A stretch of DNA of 5,710 bases, from assembly GCA_947573015.1 (NCBI GenBank), contig CANPDS010000173.1:1-5710 (forward strand), written 5' to 3'. Below, one piece after another: positions 1-5,710 of this stretch (position 1 is the first letter of the stretch; each line of letters begins with the position of its first letter). This DNA is from an uncultured Muribaculum sp. Lineage in GTDB: Bacteria > Bacteroidota > Bacteroidia > Bacteroidales > Muribaculaceae. The notes under the pieces are model-generated. The model did no database searches. It worked only from the letters and a program-made list of their open reading frames with translations, and was not told the DNA's origin. The position numbers and the translations under genes were made by a program.

Positions 1-122
1 CTGGTTCTGCAAGCCGTAGCGACCGTATGGCCAAGTACAACCAGCTTCTCCGCATTCAGGAAGAGCTTGGCGCTGATGCAGCTTACGGTTATGGCAAGCG
101 CACCAAAATGCCTCAGGCATAA
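1..122 (+). CDS. 3' end of an unidentified gene (partial, 39 codons)
   Basis: The frame starting at base 3 is open from the left edge to a TAA at 120-122. It encodes 39 residues that end in GYGKRTKMPQA. The piece is rich in charged and polar residues, with a stretch likely to be helical (KYNQLLRIQEELGADAAY), and shows no membrane segment. The bases are more GC-rich than the flanking non-coding DNA, and a terminator-like hairpin follows about 30 bases after the stop; both support a real gene end. I do not recognise the family from this fragment and assign no function. The gene converges on the leftward flippase gene that ends at 260, so it is not part of that operon. Confidence 0.7.
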   Translation, partial: GSASRSDRMAKYNQLLRIQEELGADAAYGYGKRTKMPQA

Positions 123-152
123 TCGCTGTATAGCAACTTATTGATATTAGAT

Positions 153-179
153 AAGGGCACTCCGCAATGGGGTGCCCTT
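153..179 (+). terminator. Rho-independent-like hairpin between convergent genes
   Basis: AAGGGCACTCC (153-163) pairs with GGGGTGCCCTT (169-179) around the 5-base loop GCAAT. This gives 11 pairs, one of them a G-T wobble. The following bases (ACTTTATAT) are T/A-rich but not a clean T-run. The hairpin lies 30 bases after the stop of the rightward gene and 80 bases after the stop of the leftward flippase gene, so it could end both transcripts. Its position and stem strength make a terminator the natural reading. The weak tail lowers confidence, more so on the minus strand. Confidence 0.7.
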
Positions 180-259
180 ACTTTATATATGTATCTGAGT
201 GATATAGTACTTATTGGAAGTAAATATACGTCTCGGCTATTGGTGCTTATGTTCAGGGG

Positions 260-1696
260 TTATCGTGATCTCAGGCGGCGTACTACCTCGATGGTTTCTC
301 TCATGGCCTTAAATCGGAGTGCTTGCGCAAGCGCGAGATATAGACTCAGGTATGCCACGGTCAGAATTATCCAGTTTATGTGTATGCCGAATATACCGGG
401 AAGCCATAGCAGTGCGAGCAATATGGTGGCAAGTGCTCCGATTGGCATCACTGTCATTAGTAGCGCCTTTAGTGATAATCCTACCCACCTCCTTGATAGA
501 AATGCATTGACCATAAAGATATTGAAATTGCTTGCGACTATAGCCCACATCAAGGCTGTCATGCCGAAATACATCGCTACGATCAAAAGAGTAAACATCA
601 TGCCCCATTTGTAGAAACTCCATAGAAACAGTTGACGCGATTTGCCTACAGCCGCTACCGCATAATAATTGATATTGGTAAGGCATGTGAATATGCTGCC
701 AACACATAGTATGCGGAAGTATGGTACGCATGGTGCCCATATTCCACCATAAAGTGTGTCGATCAGAGGTTGCGCTATGAGTATCAGAGTGAAAAGCAAT
801 GGGAAAATGGCGAAAGCGATTACGCGGAAATTCATGAGCATCGTGGCGATAAGACGTTCCCGTTCATCTTGAATCTGGGAATATACGGGATACATTACCT
901 GCACTATGATCTGGGGAAGGGTATATCCTGCAATTGAATTGAGCTTTGATGCCTGTGAGTAATATCCAAGTTGTGAGGCTGAAAAACGTTTTCCGATTAT
1001 AAGTCCCTGTATATTCTGACATGCTGTCTGGAGTAGATTGGCACATAGTAAGTATCCTCCGAAGCTGAAGAGTCTCTTGAAAGAGGCTATGGAAAATGTG
1101 AGCGACGGCAACCAGCGTGTCACGAAATAAAACATGATGATCCTCAATGCTCCACTTGAAAGCATTAGAGCGACCAAGCTCCACACTCCATATCCGGCAT
1201 ATGCCATATACAAGGCCAATATACCGCCGAGGAATGTTGCACTGATATTGATGACGGCAAGCTGTCGGAAGGCGAGCACTTTTTGCAGACGTGTGGTCTG
1301 TATGCTGATAATTGAGTTGGTGACCAAAAGCAGTCCGAGCACGCGCAGCACATCAGATAAAATTGGCAGTGCATAAAACTGTGCTATAAGTGGGGCAGAG
1401 ATGTAAATTATGCCATACAGGGCAAGTCCGACTCCGAGATTCCAATAAAAGATGGTTGAGAAATCAGTCTGGTCTGAGTCTTTCCTCTGTATGAGAGCCG
1501 ATCCAAAACCACCGTCAATGAATACCTGACTGACCAATATGAATATCATGATCATCTCGATGGCTCCGAAGTCGGCTGGCAATAGCAGTCGCGCTAATAT
1601 GAGATTGACAATAAATTGTAGCCCCATAGTTCCCATACGGTCGATGGTAGCCCATATTGTGCCTTTTATTGCCTTGTTGCCTAAATTATCTGTCAC
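260..1696 (-). CDS. Wzx/WzxC-type polysaccharide flippase, MOP superfamily
   Basis: This 478-residue protein is almost entirely hydrophobic segments separated by short polar loops, consistent with the 12-14 transmembrane helices of the MOP exporter superfamily. The N-terminal half has features typical of lipopolysaccharide/teichuronic-acid exporters (Polysacc_synt_3, WzxC/TuaB-like): LARLLLPADFGAIEM at about 34-48 and FIDGGFGSALIQRKD at 59-73. Its length is normal for the family. Such proteins move undecaprenyl-diphosphate-linked glycans from the cytoplasmic to the periplasmic face of the inner membrane. The start is GTG (1694-1696). It overlaps the TGA of the upstream cyclodeaminase-like gene in a GTGA arrangement, which fixes the start and implies translational coupling. 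It is the last gene of the leftward operon, followed by the hairpin at 153-179. The family call is secure; the substrate cannot be read from the sequence. Confidence 0.93.
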   Translation of the reverse strand: MTDNLGNKAIKGTIWATIDRMGTMGLQFIVNLILARLLLPADFGAIEMIMIFILVSQVFIDGGFGSALIQRKDSDQTDFSTIFYWNLGVGLALYGIIYISAPLIAQFYALPILSDVLRVLGLLLVTNSIISIQTTRLQKVLAFRQLAVINISATFLGGILALYMAYAGYGVWSLVALMLSSGALRIIMFYFVTRWLPSLTFSIASFKRLFSFGGYLLCANLLQTACQNIQGLIIGKRFSASQLGYYSQASKLNSIAGYTLPQIIVQVMYPVYSQIQDERERLIATMLMNFRVIAFAIFPLLFTLILIAQPLIDTLYGGIWAPCVPYFRILCVGSIFTCLTNINYYAVAAVGKSRQLFLWSFYKWGMMFTLLIVAMYFGMTALMWAIVASNFNIFMVNAFLSRRWVGLSLKALLMTVMPIGALATILLALLWLPGIFGIHINWIILTVAYLSLYLALAQALRFKAMRETIEVVRRLRSR

Positions 1697-2613
1697 AGCC
1701 TATTTCTAGAAATTAGGTTGATGATTTTTGATGCGTAAAGTACATCGTGTAGCCCAAGACCTATGTTGTAGGACAATATCCTTTCGCTATCAGAGGTGCG
1801 ACCCGGTTTGTCTCCCTTGAGAACCTCCTCAAGTTGCGAAAAGTTGCGGAACTGGCTGAAATATTTGAATCCGGCCACGTGGGCTGTGTCGTCGGCAACC
1901 ACTTGGTCAAATATCCTGTCGCAATTCTGGAAACCACGGGTATGCACAGGAACAACCAATACCCCTGGTTTGAATAGCTCAACATCTTCGATTATGAAAC
2001 CATCGGCATCAGTAATGCATGATACAATGACGTCAGCATCACGAGCGAAATCGTCTGGGTTATCTACAATTGAGAATGATACGTTGTTATGGTTGGCATA
2101 CTCATTGACTATCTGTTCCGCTTGATCTTTGTATCGCATCAGTCGGATGTTGAGGGTCGATGATGAGTTTGTTGCGATAAGGCAGTCGAGAGTAGCTCGT
2201 GCCATAGCCCCTAATCCGATGAATGAATATGTTGAAGCATTGCTGCTTCTGAGGGTATTGATTGCAAGTGTTGCTACAGCTCCGGTTCGCATGGCAGTAA
2301 TCCAATCTGCATCAATTAAGGCTGTCATGTCGCCCGATAGTGTGTTGAAAAGCGACAGCTTGCTTTTTAATGCGGGATGAGAACCTTTTATGCGTGATAC
2401 AATCTTGCATCCGAATATATGGTATTCTTCAGGGAGCAGACATGGCATCGTATTGAAAAAATCGTTGCCACGAGGATGGATCGACAGTTTTGCCGGGAGC
2501 TGACACCGGTTTTTCATCAAAAACGCTTCTTTTACCCATTCCACGCATTCCACTGGAGAGATATTCAGTGCCTTAATTTGTTCGTTAGTGATGATATTTA
2601 TGTCGCTTCTCAT
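1693..2613 (-). CDS. Ornithine cyclodeaminase/mu-crystallin family protein, atypical active site
   Basis: This 306-residue protein is near the usual length of the OCD/mu-crystallin family, NAD(P)-dependent enzymes that include ornithine cyclodeaminase, some alanine dehydrogenases and imine reductases. Family features are in order: a Lys in GCKIVS (K70, where the catalytic Lys is expected), RTGA at 109-112 after DADWIT, and a Rossmann dinucleotide loop GLGAMA at 133-138. The later segment that normally reads like GSDxPGKxELD, with the catalytic Asp, is here PVHTRGFQNCD (222-232) and has no matching Asp. The C-terminal family motif is replaced by ILSYNIGLGLHD. I therefore call the fold and likely NAD(P) use, but not ornithine cyclisation; an amino or imino acid oxidoreductase is at least as likely. 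The ATG start (2611-2613) overlaps the TGA of the upstream fusion gene as ATGA, and its own TGA overlaps the flippase GTG. Both point to a shared pathway. Confidence 0.9.
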   Translation of the reverse strand: MRSDINIITNEQIKALNISPVECVEWVKEAFLMKNRCQLPAKLSIHPRGNDFFNTMPCLLPEEYHIFGCKIVSRIKGSHPALKSKLSLFNTLSGDMTALIDADWITAMRTGAVATLAINTLRSSNASTYSFIGLGAMARATLDCLIATNSSSTLNIRLMRYKDQAEQIVNEYANHNNVSFSIVDNPDDFARDADVIVSCITDADGFIIEDVELFKPGVLVVPVHTRGFQNCDRIFDQVVADDTAHVAGFKYFSQFRNFSQLEEVLKGDKPGRTSDSERILSYNIGLGLHDVLYASKIINLISRNRL

Positions 2614-4421
2614 AGTGATTTTAAGATTGATATGAGTTTGTCGTTGTCTTCGCGAGATCTTACTGCGAGACGAATTAAGTTTTTGTCAGACATGTTACGT
2701 TTACGGCTGCAGTTGCTTATCAGGACGTCGTGGTCGAGTAGTATGCGGGTCAGGTCGGTAGAGGTGTAACGGCCGGTGATCTCGCATAGGAAATAGTTGG
2801 CCTGCGAAGGCATTACGTGTAAATACGGTATTTCATTCAGTAGCTTGAAGAACCGGTCTCTTTCAGCAATAAATTTATGGCATGCATTGCGGTAGTCAGA
2901 CTCATACTTTCCGTAGATCTGCATATAGAACTCTGCAAAAGAGTTTATATTCCATATGGCTACATCTTTTTTCATACTTGCGATGGTGGCGGTATCGGAA
3001 GAAGCGAATATCCCAAGTCTGAGGCCCGGCACACCGTAGCTCTTGCTGATCGATTTCATCACGTTCAGATGTGGATTCTTGGAGAGTATCTCATTATGCA
3101 GGAGCGAATTGTGCTCAAATCCGGTAGTGAAGTCCACGAAACTTTCGTCGACAAGCAGTCTTATGCCATTGTCGTGGCACCATGTCAATAACCGCATGAT
3201 ATCTTCTGCCGGAATAAAATTGCCTGATGGATTGTCCGGATTGATGAGCAACAGCAGATCGATCGATTTGTCGGCATAAAATTCCATTAGATCGTCAGCA
3301 GTATACCGGAAGTCAGGTCTTTCAGGGGTAAATTCGATTATATGTGCTTTGGGCAGACGGTTGGGATATTCGTCGAAGGTGGGGTATATCACGCCTATGC
3401 GTTCGTTGGCATGTCTTTCGGTGAAAGACTTGATCAATTCGGCGGCTCCGTTGCCTACAAGTATGTAGTCTTGCTTGATGCCAAAGTATTTTGCTGCCAG
3501 CAGAGAGTTGACCAACTGCCCTGAGGGGTATTCGGTAAGCAGTATCTGGAAATTTGCCTTCATCTCGTCGATCATGCGCTTTGGTGGGAAGAACGGATTT
3601 ACCAGATAGCAATAGTCAAGCAGGGAGGGGAATCGCCAATAGCCTCCGTAACGTTTGTGATATTCGTGGTAGCGCACTTCATCATGGGAAAATATTGCCG
3701 ACGCTATGTCAAGATCTTGTATGTCGTCGATCTCATACCATTTCTCATTGGTGATGGGAAGTGCTTTAAGTGAAGAATTATGTACCATGGTGATTACGCG
3801 TAGCACTTGCTCGTAGTACTCGTTGTTGCCCATTACTTTTGAGTAGGCATCGAGAAATGGTACATATTCGTCGTTGGAAAATTCTTTTGAAAATTTATAT
3901 ATGTTGACGGTTTTGTAGTATACATCCACGTCCTCATAGCGGAATGCTTGCTTCGGGACGAAGTTGACGATTTCTCTCTCAGAGTTGATTGTTACCATCG
4001 TTCCATCCATCCATGTCTCATATTTTGCCACAAGGGCCAGATTGGGATCCGGGTGATTTACTATCATTTCCAAAAGTTTATCCTCGAAAATGAGGTCAGA
4101 CTCAAGGAGTAGGGTATCATCCTTGCAGAGCTCCTCTTTGGCAAGAGCCAGAGAGTAGATATTGTTGGTCTTATCGTAGATGGGGTTGGTGATGTATTCT
4201 ATATTTATTATGCCGTCGTAACGGTTGCCAATGTATTCCCGTAGCTTCTCACCCTGATATCCTATTACAAGGATAAGGCGTGATAAGTTGAATTTGGTAA
4301 GTTGCGATATTACGCGGTCTATGAGAGTTTCGCCGTTGACTTCGACCATGCATTTTGTATGTCCCTTGGTTATATCGCCAAGGCGTCGGCCCATTCCGGC
4401 CGCTAATATGATGGCTTGCAC
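2610..4421 (-). CDS. Bifunctional nucleotidyltransferase / PLP-dependent aminotransferase-like fusion
   Basis: This 603-residue protein is two enzymes in one chain. Residues 1 to about 244 are a sugar-phosphate/phosphocholine nucleotidyltransferase (LicC-like). Visible features are the nucleotide loop AAGMGRRLG (7-15), TKCMVEVNG (22-30), NPIYDKTNNIYSL (79-91), the probable metal site ESD (107-109) and WYEIDDIQDLDIA (228-240). After a linker with RYGGYWRFP (257-265), residues from about 270 to 603 form a class I/II fold-type-I PLP enzyme like HisC/CobD. Features are GNGAAELI (323-330), NPDNPSGN (394-401), DES (425-427), SISK with the PLP lysine K460, GLRLG (466-470) and a C-terminal RLAVRSREDN. 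Both halves keep their key residues, so both are probably active. The chain likely makes an amino-phosphate or phosphonate by transamination or decarboxylation and couples it to a nucleotide, probably CMP; this is inference. The start is GTG (4419-4421) with an in-frame TAA 9 bases upstream, so no longer form exists in this frame. Confidence 0.92.
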   Translation of the reverse strand: MQAIILAAGMGRRLGDITKGHTKCMVEVNGETLIDRVISQLTKFNLSRLILVIGYQGEKLREYIGNRYDGIINIEYITNPIYDKTNNIYSLALAKEELCKDDTLLLESDLIFEDKLLEMIVNHPDPNLALVAKYETWMDGTMVTINSEREIVNFVPKQAFRYEDVDVYYKTVNIYKFSKEFSNDEYVPFLDAYSKVMGNNEYYEQVLRVITMVHNSSLKALPITNEKWYEIDDIQDLDIASAIFSHDEVRYHEYHKRYGGYWRFPSLLDYCYLVNPFFPPKRMIDEMKANFQILLTEYPSGQLVNSLLAAKYFGIKQDYILVGNGAAELIKSFTERHANERIGVIYPTFDEYPNRLPKAHIIEFTPERPDFRYTADDLMEFYADKSIDLLLLINPDNPSGNFIPAEDIMRLLTWCHDNGIRLLVDESFVDFTTGFEHNSLLHNEILSKNPHLNVMKSISKSYGVPGLRLGIFASSDTATIASMKKDVAIWNINSFAEFYMQIYGKYESDYRNACHKFIAERDRFFKLLNEIPYLHVMPSQANYFLCEITGRYTSTDLTRILLDHDVLISNCSRKRNMSDKNLIRLAVRSREDNDKLISILKSL

Positions 4422-4431
4422 AATAAATTAT

Positions 4432-4453
4432 GTTATAGTTATATGGGTTATAT
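4432..4453. repeat. Short GTTATA direct repeats in the fusion gene's leader
   Basis: GTTATA occurs at 4432-4437, 4438-4443 and 4447-4452 on the plus strand; the last two extend to GTTATAT. On the coding (minus) strand this is an ATATAAC-rich stretch 11-32 bases upstream of the GTG start of the fusion gene. It may be an AT-rich leader that favours translation, or a small repeated protein-binding site. It may equally be chance in AT-rich DNA. Confidence 0.3.
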
Positions 4454-4522
4454 GTGAGGGAGTGTGTAGCTCCTGTTAAGAGATCTCGCCATTAAAACGA
4501 GTTGTAAATTGCATGAAAAGAG

Positions 4523-5392
4523 TTATTCCATGAGGCGGATTATGCGGATACCTGTTGCCGAACGGTTTTTGCGGAAGTAATCGGCGAGTGGTGCGCGTTC
4601 GAGAGTCACTTTTCCAGCGCTGGAAGAGGCATGCAATAGGTGCGGTACGCCGTCGGATATAATAATTATGCCCATATGTTGCACGTCAAGACCCGGAGTT
4701 TTTGTGGTTATTGCAACGATGTCTCCTTCTCGTAGTTGTGCTGTGACGCTCTTTGAACCTACTCGCGCAGCCTTGATATACGGATATCGGTGATTTCGGT
4801 ATCCGAATTCAAGATTTTTTATTCCGGCAAGATTGGTTGAGTCGGACAATGCTGGATATTTATCTTTGTGGGCGCTGATAAAATCGAGCGATTTCACCGC
4901 ATATTCAGCTTCGGGGAAATTGTTGGTGGCTTCTTTTAGATTGCCTCGGTGGGCATTATCGAGGATCCATGCGCTTATGTAATGGAGACGTGAGGCATAT
5001 CCGTTTACTTCGCCTCCTGAATAGCGCATGCGTTGCAGGTTATATACGAAGTCGCGCCATGAAGTGCGTCCTTCGCCCAGAGTGAACGCCAAAGCCGCGA
5101 CATTATCGATGAAGGTTGTGCAATCGACTTCGTCAACGTTTACTGTAAGCTGTTCTGGCTCTCCTTCAAGTGTCCCGGCGATATATGGAGTGTCTAAAAA
5201 TTTTTTTGCCACATAGGCTACACGCTGTTCGGGTGAAGAGTGCCCTACATTAGTAGCGGCCTCGATCAAAATGTTATTGATGCGTGCGGTATCAGAGGCT
5301 TCATTCTTAAATCTTATGGCAGGAGTTGCGGCATGTGTGATTTGACTGATCGCGAGTATGGCGCAGGCTAATATGGTGAATGTTTTTTTCAT
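4523..5392 (-). CDS. Secreted DUF1460 NlpC/P60-like N-acetylmuramoyl-L-alanine amidase
   Basis: The protein has 289 residues. The N-terminus is a Sec signal peptide: lysines at 2-3, a hydrophobic core, and a probable cut after THA at residue 21, so it should act in the periplasm or envelope. The mature part matches the DUF1460 family: VAKKFLDTPYIAGTLEG (61-77), the catalytic cysteine region VDCTTFIDNV (C91), LREGDIVAI (220-228), QHMGII with the likely catalytic H239, and LLHASS (H254). Characterised members adopt an NlpC/P60 fold and cleave the amide between N-acetylmuramic acid and L-alanine in peptidoglycan fragments, which suggests a wall-turnover role here. Length is normal and no key residue appears lost. 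The gene ends 101 bases before the fusion gene on the same strand, so it may be the first gene of the transcript or an unrelated neighbour. ATG start at 5390-5392. Confidence 0.9.
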   Translation of the reverse strand: MKKTFTILACAILAISQITHAATPAIRFKNEASDTARINNILIEAATNVGHSSPEQRVAYVAKKFLDTPYIAGTLEGEPEQLTVNVDEVDCTTFIDNVAALAFTLGEGRTSWRDFVYNLQRMRYSGGEVNGYASRLHYISAWILDNAHRGNLKEATNNFPEAEYAVKSLDFISAHKDKYPALSDSTNLAGIKNLEFGYRNHRYPYIKAARVGSKSVTAQLREGDIVAITTKTPGLDVQHMGIIIISDGVPHLLHASSSAGKVTLERAPLADYFRKNRSATGIRIIRLME

Positions 5393-5422
5393 CAGAGAAA
5401 TGTTGAATAAGATTGTCTCCTA

Positions 5423-5430
5423 CAAAAATA
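5423..5430 (-). promoter_or_regulatory. Candidate -7 box for the amidase gene
   Basis: On the minus strand bases 5430-5423 read TATTTTTG, which fits the Bacteroidetes -7 consensus TAnnTTTG. Transcription would start a few bases further on, giving a leader of roughly 25 bases before the ATG at 5392. No TTTG is visible about 20 bases upstream, where the DNA is all A/T, so this is half of the consensus only. Confidence 0.45.
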
Positions 5431-5515
5431 ATGAAAAATCATCATATATATAATATAAGTATATAGATGAATTTAAATAGGGGATATCTGACTGTAATTA
5501 ATTTTGGATGTAAAT

Positions 5516-5542
5516 AGCACTGTAACAGTGTGTTATAGTGCT
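5516..5542. repeat. Imperfect inverted repeat, possible operator or hairpin
   Basis: AGCACTGTAAC (5516-5526) and GTTATAGTGCT (5532-5542) are inverted repeats around AGTGT, with 10 of 11 positions complementary and a G-T wobble at the other in the plus-strand RNA. Nested in the left arm is a perfect small palindrome, CACTG-TAA-CAGTG (5518-5530). The dyad lies 35 bases upstream of the -33 element of the rightward promoter and about 85 bases upstream of the candidate amidase -7 box. No T-run follows in either direction, which argues against a terminator and leaves a regulator-binding site as a fair guess. Confidence 0.5.
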
Positions 5543-5577
5543 GCGGTAAAAATAATTGCAAATTTCTTGTTGAAAAA

Positions 5578-5609
5578 TTTGGATAGAATGCAGGAAGTGC
5601 CTAACTTTG
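5578..5609 (+). promoter_or_regulatory. Strong Bacteroidetes sigma-ABfr promoter, rightward
   Basis: TTTG (5578-5581) is followed after exactly 20 bases by TAACTTTG (5602-5609). This is a full match to the Bacteroidetes -33/-7 consensus with ideal spacing, preceded by an A/T-rich stretch that could act as an upstream element. Transcription should start about 5-8 bases after 5609. A -7 box followed directly by GCAC and CGCTTTT resembles promoters I recall for rRNA, tRNA and other highly expressed genes in Bacteroidales; that likeness is from memory and was not searched. Confidence 0.8.
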
Positions 5610-5615
5610 CACTCG

Positions 5616-5710
5616 CTTTTGAGAAACACCGCAACACGGTGGAACTCAGAAAGGGCGGCGGAGGCCGTCCGGGACCTTCGGGGAGCTGGTTCTCCTCAAA
5701 AAAAAGAAAC
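5616..5710 (+). ncRNA. Structured 5' leader or start of a stable RNA (partial)
   Basis: Just after the promoter the sequence folds on paper into consecutive hairpins. The first pairs CTTTTGAG (5616-5623) with CTCAGAAAG (5645-5653), with one bulged A. Inside a 3x3 internal loop it closes a perfect CACCG/CGGTG stem (5627-5631 with 5637-5641). The second pairs GGGCGGC (5653-5659) with GCCGTCC (5664-5670). The third pairs GGGGAG (5680-5685) with CTCCTC (5692-5697); a competing CC-TTCG-GG tetraloop lies at 5675-5682. An A-run (5698-5705) follows, as often seen before Bacteroidetes start codons. It could be a regulated mRNA leader, an rRNA-operon leader or the 5' part of a small RNA; the window ends too soon to decide. 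Confidence 0.5.

Larger units (their letters stand above)
5393..5710. other. Gene-free divergent control region
   Basis: I support no protein gene in these 318 bases. From left to right they hold a short leader and candidate leftward promoter for the amidase, an AT-rich stretch with TATATA runs (about 5443-5466), an imperfect dyad (5516-5542), a strong rightward promoter (5578-5609) and a GC-rich structured leader. Composition changes sharply near 5600, from AT-rich upstream to GC-rich downstream, as expected where non-coding DNA passes into a structured transcript. Confidence 0.7.

Noticed and set aside
141..614. Plus-strand open frame of 157 codons over the end of the flippase gene
   Set aside because: It lies antisense to a well-supported membrane protein, starts inside the terminator region and has no recognisable protein character. 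It is a shadow of the coding strand.
2419..2769. Plus-strand open frame spanning the junction of the fusion and cyclodeaminase-like genes
   Set aside because: It is antisense to two proteins with clear family motifs and has no recognisable domain or promoter.
4484..4500. CTCG/CGAG mini-hairpin as a terminator after the amidase
   Set aside because: It has only 4 base pairs, a long loop and no T-run downstream on the minus strand, which is too weak to call.
5363..5365. Cysteine 10 of the amidase as a lipoprotein attachment site (ILAC)
   Set aside because: The hydrophobic core continues beyond Cys10 and the stretch before it is too short for a lipoprotein signal. A cut after residue 21 fits better.
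5588..5710. Plus-strand frame starting ATG at 5588 and open to the window edge (41 codons)
   Set aside because: The ATG lies upstream of the -7 box, so it would not be on the transcript from the strong promoter. The glycine/arginine-rich translation comes from GC-rich hairpin arms, so structured RNA explains it better.
1..5710. CRISPR arrays, insertion sequences, tRNA genes, phage genes
   Set aside because: No regularly spaced repeats, transposase-like frames, terminal inverted repeats flanking a gene, or tRNA cloverleaf could be seen on either strand.

Overview
The window reads as chromosomal DNA from a member of the Bacteroidales, probably a gut lineage such as Bacteroidaceae or Muribaculaceae. 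The evidence is: (i) a textbook Bacteroidetes sigma-ABfr promoter at the right edge (TTTG, 20 bases, TAACTTTG); (ii) no clear Shine-Dalgarno sequences, with A/T-rich stretches before the starts instead; (iii) a DUF1460-type amidase, a family common in Bacteroidetes; (iv) a nucleotidyltransferase/PLP-enzyme fusion of a type I recall from Bacteroidetes surface-polysaccharide loci. The family-level placement is inference.

Layout, left to right. Bases 1-122 hold the last 39 codons of an unidentified rightward gene. A hairpin at 153-179 separates it from a leftward gene block and probably terminates transcription between convergent genes. The leftward block, in order of transcription, is: a secreted DUF1460 NlpC/P60-like amidase (5392-4523); a 603-residue fusion of a LicC-like nucleotidyltransferase and a fold-type-I PLP enzyme (4421-2610, GTG start); an ornithine cyclodeaminase/mu-crystallin family protein (2613-1693); and a Wzx-type polysaccharide flippase (1696-260, GTG start). 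The last three are joined by 4-base start/stop overlaps (ATGA, then GTGA), so they are almost certainly one translationally coupled unit. The amidase lies 101 bases upstream, with no consensus promoter or strong terminator in between, so it may share the transcript.

Bases 5393-5710 are a gene-free divergent control region. It holds a candidate leftward promoter for the amidase, an imperfect 11-bp dyad, a strong rightward promoter, and a GC-rich leader that folds on paper into consecutive hairpins before an A-rich run at the window edge. The gene that leader serves lies outside the window.

Working model (inference): the fusion makes an amino-phosphate or amino-phosphonate with its PLP domain and activates it as a nucleotide conjugate with its transferase domain. 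The cyclodeaminase-like protein supplies or modifies the amino compound, and the flippase moves a lipid-linked glycan carrying it to the periplasm. No glycosyltransferase or final transferase is present here. The cyclodeaminase-like protein lacks the family's usual catalytic aspartate segment, so its reaction is probably not ornithine cyclisation. This three-gene cassette is the best candidate for an incompletely described system in the window.
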